64,000 nt of DNA from Arboricoccus pini (GTDB taxonomy: Bacteria; Pseudomonadota; Alphaproteobacteria; Geminicoccales; Geminicoccaceae), in contig NZ_FYEH01000003.1 of assembly GCF_900187945.1 (NCBI RefSeq), forward strand, positions 62,001 to 126,000. Reading direction: 5' to 3'. Both the position numbers and the translations under genes were made by a program. The notes under the pieces were generated by a model. The model saw only the letters and a program-made list of their open reading frames with translations, did no database searches and was not told where the DNA came from. This document shows, piece after piece, positions 32,212 to 40,734 of this stretch; the first letter of the stretch is position 1; every line of letters begins with the position of its first letter.

Positions 32212-35200
32212 ATGCTTCCGTTCAACCGCCTCGATCTCGAACGTCTATTTCCGCCGGCGATCTGGCTGAAGGCCGAGGATTTGGCCTCCCATGCGGCGGT
32301 CGTCGACGTGGAGGTGGAGCGCGATGGCAAGTCGGTAGTCGCCAAGGTCAAGGGTGAGCGCCGCACGCCAAATCTGACTCGCATCAAGGTCACCAATGGC
32401 CGGGGCGGCCGTGTGCGGCTGACCAGCACCTGCACCTGCATCACCTATTCCGAATGCGAACACGCGGCGGCCGCCCTGATTTCCCTGCTGGACAAAGTCG
32501 CCGCCCCGGAACCCGACGATGTCGCCGCCACCTTGGATGGCGAGCTCGAAAGCTGGCTCAGCCAGGTGGCCGGCGCCGCCAAACTCACTTCCATGAATGG
32601 CCACGCCGATGGCGGCGAATGCGTCCTCTATCTGCTGGAGCCGGCACAACGTTCCTGGCGCGAGAGCGGCGTCGCCCAGCCTTTGGCTGTGATCACATCC
32701 CGGGCGCGCTCTCTGGGCGACGGCATTTACGGTCGCGAGCAGGTTATCTCAGTGGCCTCGCTGGTGGCGGACGAGCCGCCGCCCTTCATCAAGCTTGAGG
32801 ACCAGATCATCGGCCGCCTATTGGCGGGCGCCTCGCGACGCCAGCACGAGGAGAGTGGCGAGTCGCACCCGCAGCGACGGCTTGGCGGTTCCGCCGACAG
32901 CGAGACGCTGCGTCGCATGCTCGAGACAGGTCGCTGTCATTGGCGCAACGGCCAGAATCTGCCGCTGAGCTATGGCGGCCCTCGGCCGGGTCGATTCAGT
33001 TGGCGCTTCGACGACGAAGGCCAGCAGCACGTCACCTGCACGCTCGACGAGACCAATGACGACATTGTCGTCGTCGGCCTCGGCACCCCTTGGTATATTG
33101 ATCTGTCCACCCATCGGGCTGGCCCCATCACCACCGACGTGCCCGAGCGCCTGGCCCAGCACCTCCTGCGCGCGCCGGCGGTTCCGGCAACGGCTGCAAC
33201 GCTCGTGCGGCAGCGCCTGCAGCCGACCGCCTCGATGCTGCCTTTGCCTGAGCCCTTGAAGCGGCGCGAGCGGATCGAGGTGCGGCCACAGCCGATGCTG
33301 CACCTGCATTGCCCGAGCGTGATCTATGCCCGCGGCCAGGGCTATAAGCGCGAGGAGCAGGAAATGGACCTGCCGCTCGCCCGGGTAACCTTCGATTATA
33401 GCGGCTACGAGGTGGGCTGGCAGGACGGCCGTACCGAACTCAATCACGTGGCTGGCACGCGGCTCATGGTGATGCCGCGCGATACCGTCTTCGAGGTGTC
33501 CTGCATCGAGACCTTGAACGGACTGGGCCTGCAGCCGCTGGGTCCGACCGGCATGGGACGCTTTGCACCCGAGAACTGCCGCCAGGATTTCACCTTCGAG
33601 GAAGGCGACGAAGACGACGACGTCGCCATGCGGTGGATCCATTTCAACGACGAGGTGCTGCCCGACCTCAAGGTCAAGGGCTGGAAGATCAGCTTCGATG
33701 ACGATTATCCCTTCAAGGTCGTGCATCCGCGCTCGACCTGGAGCATCGACATCGACGACAGCGGCATGGACTGGTTCGCGCTCGATATCGGCATCGACGT
33801 CGATGGCGAGCGGGTGCCTCTCCTTCCCATTCTTTTGGATCTCTTCCGCCGCAGTCCCAACGCGATGACGCCGGCCGCCCTGGAGAAGGCGGGTGAGCAA
33901 ACCATCTATGGCGAGCTTCCCGACGGACGCCTCGTGCCCATCCCGGCGACCCGGCTCAAGGCCGTGGTCGAGGCACTCTACGACCTCCTGGCAGGCGGCC
34001 GCCTCGACGAGAGCGGGATTCTCCGTCTCGGCCGGGCGGAGGCGACCCGCCTCGTCGCGCTTCGCAAGTCTTTGCCCGAACAGGCGCTCAAATGGGAGGG
34101 CGGCGACGAGCTCCGGCAGATGGCCGAGCGGTTGAGCGAGACGCGCGAGCTGCCGATGGTACCGCAGCCCGCAGCACTGCAGGCAACCTTGCGCCCGTAC
34201 CAGCAGCAAGGCCTTTCCTGGCTGCAACTCCTCTCGACCTGCGGCCTCTCGGGAATCCTAGCCGACGACATGGGCCTCGGAAAAACGCTGCAGACGCTGG
34301 CCCACATCGTCAGTGAGAAGCAGTATGGCAGGCTAGACCATCCGGTCCTGATCGTGGCTCCGACCTCGCTCATCCCGACCTGGCGCAACGAAGTACGCAA
34401 ATTCGCGCCCAGCCTCGAACTCCTTGTCCTGCATGGTGGCGAGCGCAAGGATCTCTGGCGGCACGTCGATGCGCACGACATCGTCTTGACCTCCTACGCG
34501 CTCCTCATCCGCGACAAGGAGCACCTGGTACCCCGCCACTGGCGGCTTTTGGTCCTGGACGAGGCCCAGGCCATCAAGAATCCTTCGACCAAGCTCGCCA
34601 AGACCGCGCGCGAGCTCAAGGCCGATCAGCGACTGGCACTCACCGGCACCCCCATCGAGAACCATCTGGGCGAGCTCTGGTCGGTCTTCGACTTTCTCAT
34701 GCCGGGCTTTCTCGGCTCGCGGGAGCAGTTCCGCCGTATCTTCAGAACGCCGATCGAAAAGGAAGGCGACCTGGAGCGCCAGCGCCTCCTGGTCAATCGC
34801 GTCCGGCCATTCATGCTTCGGCGCGAGAAGATGCAGGTGGCGGGCGAACTACCGCCCAAGAGCGAGTTCCTGCGCGAGATCGAACTTTCCGAGCGTCAAC
34901 GCGATCTCTACGAATCGGTCCGTGTCGCCATGTCGGATCGGATCCGCGACGAGATCAACGAGAAGGGTCTGGCGGGCTCGTCCATCGCCATCCTGGAAGC
35001 GCTCCTCAAGCTCCGCCAGGTCTGTTGCGATCCCCGCCTCCTAAAGACCGACCCGGCCCTTGATGACGAAGAGGAGCCCATCCAGCCGGCCGCAGCCGGC
35101 GGTCGAGCCACCCGTTCCTTTGCCAAGGCGCCAAAGCGCCAGCCGCGCACGGCCGATCTCTTCGACGCCATCGAGGACGGCGAGGCGGAGACCGTACTGG

Positions 35201-35739
35201 CGGCCGAGCCAGGGGAAAGCCTGGGTTCGGCCAAGTTCGAGCTCCTCATGGAGATGCTGCCCGCCATGGTGGAGACGGGCCGTCGCATCATCGTCTTCTC
35301 TCAATTCGTCGAGATGCTCGATCTGATCGACGAGGGCCTGAGCGAGGCAGGCATTCCCTTCGTCAAGCTTACCGGCCGGACGCGGGATCGCGAGACGCCC
35401 GTCAGGCGCTTTCAGGCCGAGGAAGTGCCGATCTTCCTGATCAGTCTGAAGGCAGGTGGCGTCGGCCTGACGCTCACGGCCGCCGACACGGTGATTCATT
35501 ACGATCCCTGGTGGAACCCGGCCGTCGAGGCGCAAGCCACCGACCGGGCACACCGGATCGGCCAGAAAAAGAGCGTTTTCGTCTATAAGCTCATCGCCGC
35601 CGGCACGGTCGAGGAGAAGATGGTCGAACTGCAGGGCAGGAAGCGGGCCCTCTACGAGGGCGTTCTTGGCGGCGGCACAGGCCAGCTTGGCTTCACCGAC
35701 GAAGACATCGCCAACCTGTTCGCCCCCCTGCCCGGCTAA
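32212..35739 (+). CDS. SWIM zinc-finger SNF2-family helicase/translocase
   Basis: An 1175-aa Swi2/Snf2 ATPase. The N-terminal SWIM zinc finger (C74-x-C76 ... C82-x-H84 in TCTCITYSECEH) is followed by a long helicase-associated region (about residues 100-630) and a C-terminal two-lobed motor. Motor motifs: ADDMGLGKTLQT (about 684), DEAQ box (about 783), LTGTPIENHLGELWS, FSQFVEMLD, SLKAGGVGLTLT and QATDRAHRIGQ. Such proteins move along duplex DNA or remodel protein-DNA or RNA polymerase complexes; they do not usually unwind. Intact, ordinary length, no restriction or defence partner nearby, so a housekeeping or repair role is more likely than a defence system. Confidence 0.93.
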   Translation: MLPFNRLDLERLFPPAIWLKAEDLASHAAVVDVEVERDGKSVVAKVKGERRTPNLTRIKVTNGRGGRVRLTSTCTCITYSECEHAAAALISLLDKVAAPEPDDVAATLDGELESWLSQVAGAAKLTSMNGHADGGECVLYLLEPAQRSWRESGVAQPLAVITSRARSLGDGIYGREQVISVASLVADEPPPFIKLEDQIIGRLLAGASRRQHEESGESHPQRRLGGSADSETLRRMLETGRCHWRNGQNLPLSYGGPRPGRFSWRFDDEGQQHVTCTLDETNDDIVVVGLGTPWYIDLSTHRAGPITTDVPERLAQHLLRAPAVPATAATLVRQRLQPTASMLPLPEPLKRRERIEVRPQPMLHLHCPSVIYARGQGYKREEQEMDLPLARVTFDYSGYEVGWQDGRTELNHVAGTRLMVMPRDTVFEVSCIETLNGLGLQPLGPTGMGRFAPENCRQDFTFEEGDEDDDVAMRWIHFNDEVLPDLKVKGWKISFDDDYPFKVVHPRSTWSIDIDDSGMDWFALDIGIDVDGERVPLLPILLDLFRRSPNAMTPAALEKAGEQTIYGELPDGRLVPIPATRLKAVVEALYDLLAGGRLDESGILRLGRAEATRLVALRKSLPEQALKWEGGDELRQMAERLSETRELPMVPQPAALQATLRPYQQQGLSWLQLLSTCGLSGILADDMGLGKTLQTLAHIVSEKQYGRLDHPVLIVAPTSLIPTWRNEVRKFAPSLELLVLHGGERKDLWRHVDAHDIVLTSYALLIRDKEHLVPRHWRLLVLDEAQAIKNPSTKLAKTARELKADQRLALTGTPIENHLGELWSVFDFLMPGFLGSREQFRRIFRTPIEKEGDLERQRLLVNRVRPFMLRREKMQVAGELPPKSEFLREIELSERQRDLYESVRVAMSDRIRDEINEKGLAGSSIAILEALLKLRQVCCDPRLLKTDPALDDEEEPIQPAAAGGRATRSFAKAPKRQPRTADLFDAIEDGEAETVLAAEPGESLGSAKFELLMEMLPAMVETGRRIIVFSQFVEMLDLIDEGLSEAGIPFVKLTGRTRDRETPVRRFQAEEVPIFLISLKAGGVGLTLTAADTVIHYDPWWNPAVEAQATDRAHRIGQKKSVFVYKLIAAGTVEEKMVELQGRKRALYEGVLGGGTGQLGFTDEDIANLFAPLPG

Positions 35740-35815
35740 GGCATTCGCCTTGACATAAGCCAGCCTCAGCCAAGCTCATTGCCGTCCCATCAGGGCAATC
35801 AGCGGAGGCGCGAGA

Positions 35816-36529
35816 ATGACTGACTACAAGCTCTATTACTGGCCGATGCTACAGGGACGCGGCGAATTCGTTCGCCTGGCCCTTGAGGATGCGGATGTGG
35901 CCTACGACGACGTCGCGAGGTCGCATGGCATGGATGCGATGCTGTCGTGCATGAATGCCTCGAATGGCGCGTTGCCGCCCTTTGCGCCGCCCTTTCTCGT
36001 CACCAGCGACCTTGTCATCGCGCAGACCGCGAACATTCTCTTGTTTCTCGGCGGCCGTCACGGGCTGGCCCCGAAGGGGGATGAAGGGCGCTTCTTCGTC
36101 AATCAGGTCCAACTGACCATCATGGACCTTGTCGCCGAGGTCCACGACACACACCATCCAATCGCCAGCAGTCTCTATTACGAGGATCAGCTCGAGGAAG
36201 CGAAACGCCGCTCAACCGATTTCATCGCGACACGCATGCCAAAATATCTCGGCTATTTCGAGCGCCTGCTCATGCGGAGCGACGGGCCCTATCTATTAGG
36301 CCAGGAGCACAGTTACGCCGACCTCTCATTGTTCCAGATCGTCCAGGGGCTGAGCTACGCGTTCCCATCGAGCATGCGCCGCCAAGCTTCAGCCTATCCG
36401 CTGCTCACGGCTCTTGGCGAACGTCTGAGCCAGCGGCCAAGACTGCACGCCTATCTTTCGAGCCCGCGCCGAATCGCCTTCAACGAGGAGGGCATTTTTC
36501 GCCACTATCCGGAACTCGAGGCCGAATAA
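35816..36529 (+). CDS. Glutathione S-transferase family protein
   Basis: A 237-aa protein with an N-terminal thioredoxin-like GST domain starting YKLYYWPMLQGRGEFVRLALEDADVAYDDV, which has the sigma/alpha-like Tyr and RGEFVR pattern, and the TANILLFLGGRHGL end of that domain. An all-helical C-terminal domain contains YLLGQEHSYADLSLFQIVQGL, with the N-capping-box S/T-x-x-D equivalent SYADL. GREFLP-type detoxification of electrophiles by glutathione conjugation is the family role; the co-substrate is unknown. gshA, which makes the cofactor, is 10 kb away. A hairpin terminator at 36533-36558 separates it from the convergent cold-shock gene. Confidence 0.88.
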   Translation: MTDYKLYYWPMLQGRGEFVRLALEDADVAYDDVARSHGMDAMLSCMNASNGALPPFAPPFLVTSDLVIAQTANILLFLGGRHGLAPKGDEGRFFVNQVQLTIMDLVAEVHDTHHPIASSLYYEDQLEEAKRRSTDFIATRMPKYLGYFERLLMRSDGPYLLGQEHSYADLSLFQIVQGLSYAFPSSMRRQASAYPLLTALGERLSQRPRLHAYLSSPRRIAFNEEGIFRHYPELEAE

Positions 36530-36532
36530 AGA

Positions 36533-36558
36533 AAAGGCCCGGCGTGAACCGGGCCTTT
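36533..36558 (-). terminator. Intrinsic terminator shared by gst and csp
   Basis: A perfect 10-bp stem AAAGGCCCGG / CCGGGCCTTT (36533-36542, 36549-36558) with loop CGTGAA. On the minus strand it is followed by TTTTCTTT (counting stem Ts), so it best terminates csp; on the plus strand it ends the gst transcript less efficiently. Confidence 0.85.
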
Positions 36559-36586
36559 CTGCATGACGCTGATCGTCTCGCGGCTG

Positions 36587-36799
36587 CTATTCAGCAGACT
36601 TGAGATTTTCAGCCGAGCTCTTGCCGCGCTTGGGATCGCGCTGCTCCTCGTAGGAGATCTTCTGACCTTCCCGTAGGTTACCGATTCCCGCGCGCTCGAC
36701 AGCGGAAATGTGCACGAAGATATCTGGACCACCGGCATCCGGCTGAATAAAGCCGTATCCCTTAGTCGCGTTAAACCATTTGACGGTGCCCACGGGCAT
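36587..36799 (-). CDS. Cold shock-domain protein (CspA family)
   Basis: A 70-aa single cold-shock domain. RNP1 is K13-GYGFI and RNP2 is IFVHIS; GTVKWFNATKGYGFIQPDAGGPD and the EGQKISYEEQRDPKRGKSSAENL C-terminus are typical of alphaproteobacterial Csp proteins, which bind single-stranded RNA/DNA and melt mRNA structure. TCGGAGA lies close upstream of the ATG. The 170-nt gap to terC could hold a long 5' UTR of the kind that thermoregulates csp genes; I did not find a clear cold-box motif. A terminator follows. Confidence 0.95.
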   Translation of the reverse strand: MPVGTVKWFNATKGYGFIQPDAGGPDIFVHISAVERAGIGNLREGQKISYEEQRDPKRGKSSAENLKSAE

Positions 36800-36969
36800 G
36801 ACGTTCTCCGAAAGATAGTGGCGCCGCGAACGTCGCGACGCGCCAGACTGACGCTGAGAATGAAGTCGTGCCCGTTAGGCAGCCGGCATCGTTAGATCAA
36901 CGCAGTATGACAATCCTAACCCTGTGCCGATATGAGCGCCGTGGCAAGGTGCTCGAGCCAGAAACCCGT

Positions 36970-37701
36970 TCACATTGCCTCTTCAGAGGTATTTTTAATG
37001 TCAGAACGCCTCCGACGCGACGTCCAGGCCACGATCGAGCCCGAGATGACCACACAAACAGCCATCCCTAACGACGCCGCAATGTCGAGCCAGGGCGGCG
37101 TGCCTTGCATCCAGGGCAGGACCACCGGGTCCGTCAACGCAATCTCGGCTGCCACCCAACCCAGTATGCCGGCTCCCAAGATGACGAGAAAGGGCAGCCT
37201 CTTTAATGCGGTGAGGACAATCTGACTGCCTCCGACGATGAGCGGCATGCTTACGAGCAGCCCCAGGATGAGCAGCACGATGTTGCCTTCGCTGGCGGCA
37301 GCGATGGCGATGACGTTGTCGAGACTCATGACCGCATCGGCGACCACGATCGTCAATATGGCCCCGGCCAGCGTCGTACGTGGCTTCACCTTGCTATCGT
37401 CCGCGCGGGACGGCAGCATCAGTCGGACGGCAATCCACAAGAGCAGGGCCGCCCCTACCAGCTTAAGATAGGGGACTTGCAAGAGATAGACGATGAAAAC
37501 GGCGAGAACGACACGGAGCGTGATAGCCACTCCGGCACCAAGGATCGTGCCCCAACGTCGTCGCGCGGGCGGCAGATCACGGCAGGCCATCGCTATGACC
37601 ACGGCGTTATCACCGCTCAAGAGCAGGTCGATCCAGATGATTTGGAGGACGGGGACCCAAAAGGCGGTCGTGGTCAAGGCGGGGACAAGATCGAGCATCA
37701 T
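36970..37701 (-). CDS. TerC-family integral membrane protein
   Basis: A 243-aa TerC/YjbE-type protein with seven or more helices. Signature segments are IIWIDLLLSGDNAVVIAMACRDLP near the N-terminus and VVADAVMSLDNVIAIAAASEGN in the middle, each with the conserved acidic-Asn pair (GDNA, LDNV) characteristic of TerC, which relates to metal-ion (Mn) efflux or exoenzyme metalation. The start is placed at 37701: AAAGGAGG abuts this ATG, and an immediately following second ATG (37698) may actually be used. Monocistronic; divergent from tag. Confidence 0.9.
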   Translation of the reverse strand: MMLDLVPALTTTAFWVPVLQIIWIDLLLSGDNAVVIAMACRDLPPARRRWGTILGAGVAITLRVVLAVFIVYLLQVPYLKLVGAALLLWIAVRLMLPSRADDSKVKPRTTLAGAILTIVVADAVMSLDNVIAIAAASEGNIVLLILGLLVSMPLIVGGSQIVLTALKRLPFLVILGAGILGWVAAEIALTDPVVLPWMQGTPPWLDIAASLGMAVCVVISGSIVAWTSRRRRSDIKNTSEEAM

Positions 37702-37787
37702 CCTCCTTTCAAAGGCGGCGGCAAGCGGGCTGCCGGCAGAGACCATGAACGCCCGGATTCGCCAAGGGTCTCCTGATCGCACTCTCC

Positions 37788-38399
37788 ATGTCTGAGTCCC
37801 TGCCGCGTTGCGGCTGGGCGGCCGGCAGCCCTGGCGAGTGCCGGTATCATGACGAGGAATGGGGCATGCCGCTTGTCGGCGACCGTAGCCTCTTCGAGTT
37901 CCTCACCCTGGAAGGCGCACAGGCCGGTCTCTCCTGGCGAACCGTGCTTGAGCGCCGCGCCGCCTATCGAGAAGCCTTTCTTGACTATGAGATCGAAGCG
38001 CTCGCCGCCCTCAGCGACGATCAGCTAATGGAGCGGCTGGCCAATCCGGGCCTCGTCCGCAATCGCCTAAAGATCCAAAGCGTGCGAACCAACGCCCGGG
38101 CCGCCCTGCCCTTCATCGCTCAGCCTGGTGGTCTCACTGCCTTTCTTTGGGCATTCGCCCCGGCCGAACGCAACCCCGTGCGCGCCGGCCCAGGCACAGT
38201 GCCGAGCGAAACGCCGGAATCGCGACTTATGAGTCGCGACCTACGCAAAGCGGGCTTCACCTTCGTGGGTCCGACGATCTGCTATGCCTTGATGCAGGCG
38301 ACCGGGATGGTCAACGATCATCTCAAGACCTGCCACCGCCAGAGCGTCTGCGCCGCGGCACCGGTGCTCGTGCCAGATGTTGGAAGTCCACACCTCTAA
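37788..38399 (+). CDS. tag: DNA-3-methyladenine glycosylase I
   Basis: A 203-aa base-excision repair glycosylase removing 3-methyladenine. RCGWAAGSPGECRYHDEEWGMPL provides the N-terminal Cys and His of the structural zinc 'snap', and HLKTCHRQ near the C-terminus supplies the other His and Cys. FEFLTLEGAQAGLSWRTVLERRAAYREAF is the HhH-like region with the aromatic and Glu residues of the base pocket. DLRKAGFTFVGPTICYALMQATGMVNDH is the conserved end. A rhodanese gene follows by 14 nt, probably cotranscribed. Confidence 0.95.
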   Translation: MSESLPRCGWAAGSPGECRYHDEEWGMPLVGDRSLFEFLTLEGAQAGLSWRTVLERRAAYREAFLDYEIEALAALSDDQLMERLANPGLVRNRLKIQSVRTNARAALPFIAQPGGLTAFLWAFAPAERNPVRAGPGTVPSETPESRLMSRDLRKAGFTFVGPTICYALMQATGMVNDHLKTCHRQSVCAAAPVLVPDVGSPHL

Positions 38400-38413
38400 G
38401 CGGGAAGAAGCCG

Positions 38414-38809
38414 ATGCAGATCAAGTCGACCAAGGAATTGGTCGCTGACGCCAGCCGAGCGATCGAGACCCTGCAGCCCGAGCAAGCCCAAGCCTTCGTG
38501 GACGATCGAGAGGTCCTTTTCGTCGATGTCCGCGAGCCCGCGGAATGGCAGGGCGGCCACCTTCCAGGCGCCATCCGCGTACCGCGTGGCCAGCTCGAGT
38601 GGGCGGCCGATCCCGCCAGCTCCTCCTACAAGCCCGACTTCGGCCGGGCCAACCGCATCGTCGTCTATTGCGCGGCGGCCGGTCGCTCAGCACTAGCCGC
38701 CAAGACGCTGTCGGACATGGGGTATCGGAACGTCAGCCATATCGACGGCGGCTTCGAGGCCTGGCGAAAGAGCGGCATGCCTATCGAGGAAGAAGGCACC
38801 CCGGCCTAA
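38414..38809 (+). CDS. Single-domain rhodanese (sulfurtransferase)
   Basis: A 131-aa rhodanese-homology protein with catalytic Cys86 in VVYCAAAGRSALAAK. The active loop CAAAGRS fits thiosulfate or persulfide sulfurtransferase use. FVDVREPAEWQGGHLPGAIRVPRG (CH2A motif) and GYRNVSHIDGGFEAWRKSGMP (C-terminal CH2B) are intact. Cytoplasmic, no signal peptide. The ATG at 38414 begins the conserved part; a longer frame into tag is spurious. It overlaps the convergent CoA-transferase gene by 4 nt. The SUF operon 1.9 kb away uses persulfide sulfur, but there is no evidence that they are linked. Confidence 0.9.
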   Translation: MQIKSTKELVADASRAIETLQPEQAQAFVDDREVLFVDVREPAEWQGGHLPGAIRVPRGQLEWAADPASSSYKPDFGRANRIVVYCAAAGRSALAAKTLSDMGYRNVSHIDGGFEAWRKSGMPIEEEGTPA

Positions 38810-40044
38810 TCGCTCACACCGACGACGCCCCTGGCGCGCAGGCCTTCGATCACCGAGGCTTCCAGCCCCAAAAGCTCCTGCAGCACGGCCCGGGTATCTT
38901 GTCCCAGCGTTGGCGGAGGGCAGCGATAGGCAGGCGGCGTCGCCGACATCTTGATAGGGCTGGCGATGACAGGCACGACACCGCCAGCAACATTGCCCTG
39001 CGGGATCGCCACCCGCATGCCGCGGGCCTCCACCTGCGGATCGGCGAAGACGCGATCCAGCGTGTTGACCGGTCCCGAGGGGACGCCAACCTGCTCAAGC
39101 TCGGCAATCCAGGCCTCCGTCTGGCGCTCGCGCATCAAGGGCTCCATCAAGGCGTGCAATTCCTGGCGGTGCGCCACTCGCGCCGGATTCGTGACAAAGC
39201 GCGGATCCTGCGCCAGTTCCGTTGCCCCTGCGACGGCACACCATTTGCGAAACTGCGCATCATTGCCGACGGCCAGGATGATGAAGCCGTCCGCCGTGGC
39301 AAAGACGCGATAGGGGACAATGCTTGGATGCTCGTTGCCCAGCCTCGGCGGCACTTCACCGGAGACCAGATAACTCGAGCCCTGGTTTGCTAACCAGGCG
39401 ATCTGCGTATCGAACAGGGACAGGTCGATCTGCTGGCCTTCGCCCTTGCGGTCACGATGGCGCAGCGCCGCCAGAATGGCCGTTGCCGCATACATGCCAC
39501 ACATCAAGTCGGCCACAGCGACCCCCACTTTCATGGGCTGGCCGTCCGGCTCGCCAGTAAGGCTCATGATGCCACCCTGGCCTTGCGCGAGATAGTCGTA
39601 GCCGGCCCGCGCCGCGTAGGGGCCCGTCTGGCCATAGCCGGTGATCGAGCAATAGACGAGGCGCGGGAAGCGAACCCGCAGGCTCGGATAATCGAGCCCG
39701 TAGCGCTTCAGGCCGCCGACCTTGAAATTTTCGACTAGCACATCGCAATGCGCGATCAACTCCAGAGCTAGGGCCTGACCTTCCGCCGAGGCGATGTCGA
39801 TCGCCACGGAGCGCTTGTTGCGGTTGGCGGCCGCGTAATAGGCGCTCTCGGCCATGGGCTGGCCGTCGCTTCCTTGCAAAAAGGGAGGGCCCCATCGGCG
39901 GGTGTCGTCGCCCTCCAAAGGGCGTTCGATCTTGATGACCTCGGCGCCAAGGTCGCCCAGAACCTGTGTGGCGGACGGTCCGGCCAAAATTCGGCTGAGA
40001 TCGAACACACGCAGGCCTGCCAAGGCCCCCGCGGGCTGCGTCAT
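38806..40044 (-). CDS. CaiB/BaiF class III CoA-transferase
   Basis: A 412-aa family III CoA transferase. It has LAGLRVFDLSRILAGPSATQVLGDLGAEVIKIERPLEGDDTR at the N-terminus, LVENFKVGGLKRYGLDY, SITGYGQTGPYA and the catalytic Asp in KVGVAVADLMCGMYA. The C-terminal GVPSGPVNTLDRVFADPQVEARGM completes the fold. These enzymes move CoA between carboxylic acids via an aspartyl-CoA thioester; the acid pair cannot be told (formyl-CoA, succinyl-CoA, mesaconyl-CoA and others are all possible). It stands alone and divergent from sufR, 172 nt apart. Confidence 0.93.
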   Translation of the reverse strand: MTQPAGALAGLRVFDLSRILAGPSATQVLGDLGAEVIKIERPLEGDDTRRWGPPFLQGSDGQPMAESAYYAAANRNKRSVAIDIASAEGQALALELIAHCDVLVENFKVGGLKRYGLDYPSLRVRFPRLVYCSITGYGQTGPYAARAGYDYLAQGQGGIMSLTGEPDGQPMKVGVAVADLMCGMYAATAILAALRHRDRKGEGQQIDLSLFDTQIAWLANQGSSYLVSGEVPPRLGNEHPSIVPYRVFATADGFIILAVGNDAQFRKWCAVAGATELAQDPRFVTNPARVAHRQELHALMEPLMRERQTEAWIAELEQVGVPSGPVNTLDRVFADPQVEARGMRVAIPQGNVAGGVVPVIASPIKMSATPPAYRCPPPTLGQDTRAVLQELLGLEASVIEGLRARGVVGVSD

Positions 40045-40216
40045 TTGCGGCTCTCCCCATCTTGCTTGATTCCTCTAGCGGGAATTCGGCCGCCGCGAAA
40101 CGCCACGTCCCCTCGTTTCGGCATAAGATTACAGCGCTTTTCTTCATTAGAGGGGTTCAAATTGGACCGAATTGGTTCTATTTGTCGCGGACCAGGATCG
40201 AAGCCGGACATTTTCG

Positions 40217-40696
40217 TTGATCAGGCTCAGCAAACTCGCCGACTACGGCATTGTGATCATGACGCATATGGCGCGCGGACGGGCACGCCAACATGCGACG
40301 CATGACATTGCCGAAGCGACGCAGGTGCCTGCGGCAATGGCCAGCAAGATCCTCAAGACGCTCGTGCGGACCGGCTTGCTGGCCTCCAATCGCGGGGCCA
40401 ATGGCGGCTATGTGATGACACGTGATCCGGCGATGATCACGGTCGCCGAGGTCGTCGAGGCCCTTGAAGGCCCGATTGCACTTACCAGTTGCACAGAAGA
40501 GGGTGAGACGGACTGCGGCATCGAGCAGCTCTGTCCCACACGAACCAACTGGCAACGAATCAACGATGCCATCCGCACGGCGTTGGCAGAAATTTCGATC
40601 GGCGAGATGGCCACGGCCATCCCGTCGGCTTTCATGGTCGAAGACGACAACAGCGATCATCAGGTGAGCCGGCCGCCCATGGCCAAGCTCGCTTGA
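40217..40696 (+). CDS. Rrf2-family regulator of the SUF operon
   Basis: A 159-aa Rrf2/IscR-like repressor. The winged helix begins IRLSKLADYGIVIMTHMAR, with VPAAMASKILKTLVRTGLLASNRGANGGYVM as recognition helix and wing, and three Cys (SCTEEGETDC-GIEQLC) likely bind a 2Fe-2S cluster. This is the 'SUF system Fe-S cluster assembly regulator' type. The TTG at 40217 starts the conserved domain; another TTG at 40172 would add 15 unconserved residues and overlap a dyad-like sequence. It lies 38 nt before sufB and so is autoregulatory with it. An imperfect palindrome GGACC-GAATT-GGTTC at 40164-40178 could be its operator. Confidence 0.9.
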   Translation: MIRLSKLADYGIVIMTHMARGRARQHATHDIAEATQVPAAMASKILKTLVRTGLLASNRGANGGYVMTRDPAMITVAEVVEALEGPIALTSCTEEGETDCGIEQLCPTRTNWQRINDAIRTALAEISIGEMATAIPSAFMVEDDNSDHQVSRPPMAKLA

Positions 40697-40734
40697 TGAT
40701 AGCGATGCTCTCCTGCAGTGCACTGAGGTAGAAA

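Noticed and set aside
32212-35739. SNF2 helicase considered as part of a phage-defence system (for example DISARM-like)
   Set aside because: No methyltransferase, nuclease, PLD or DUF1998 partner nearby; flanked by hpt and a GST, and the SWIM-SNF2 architecture is a common housekeeping type.
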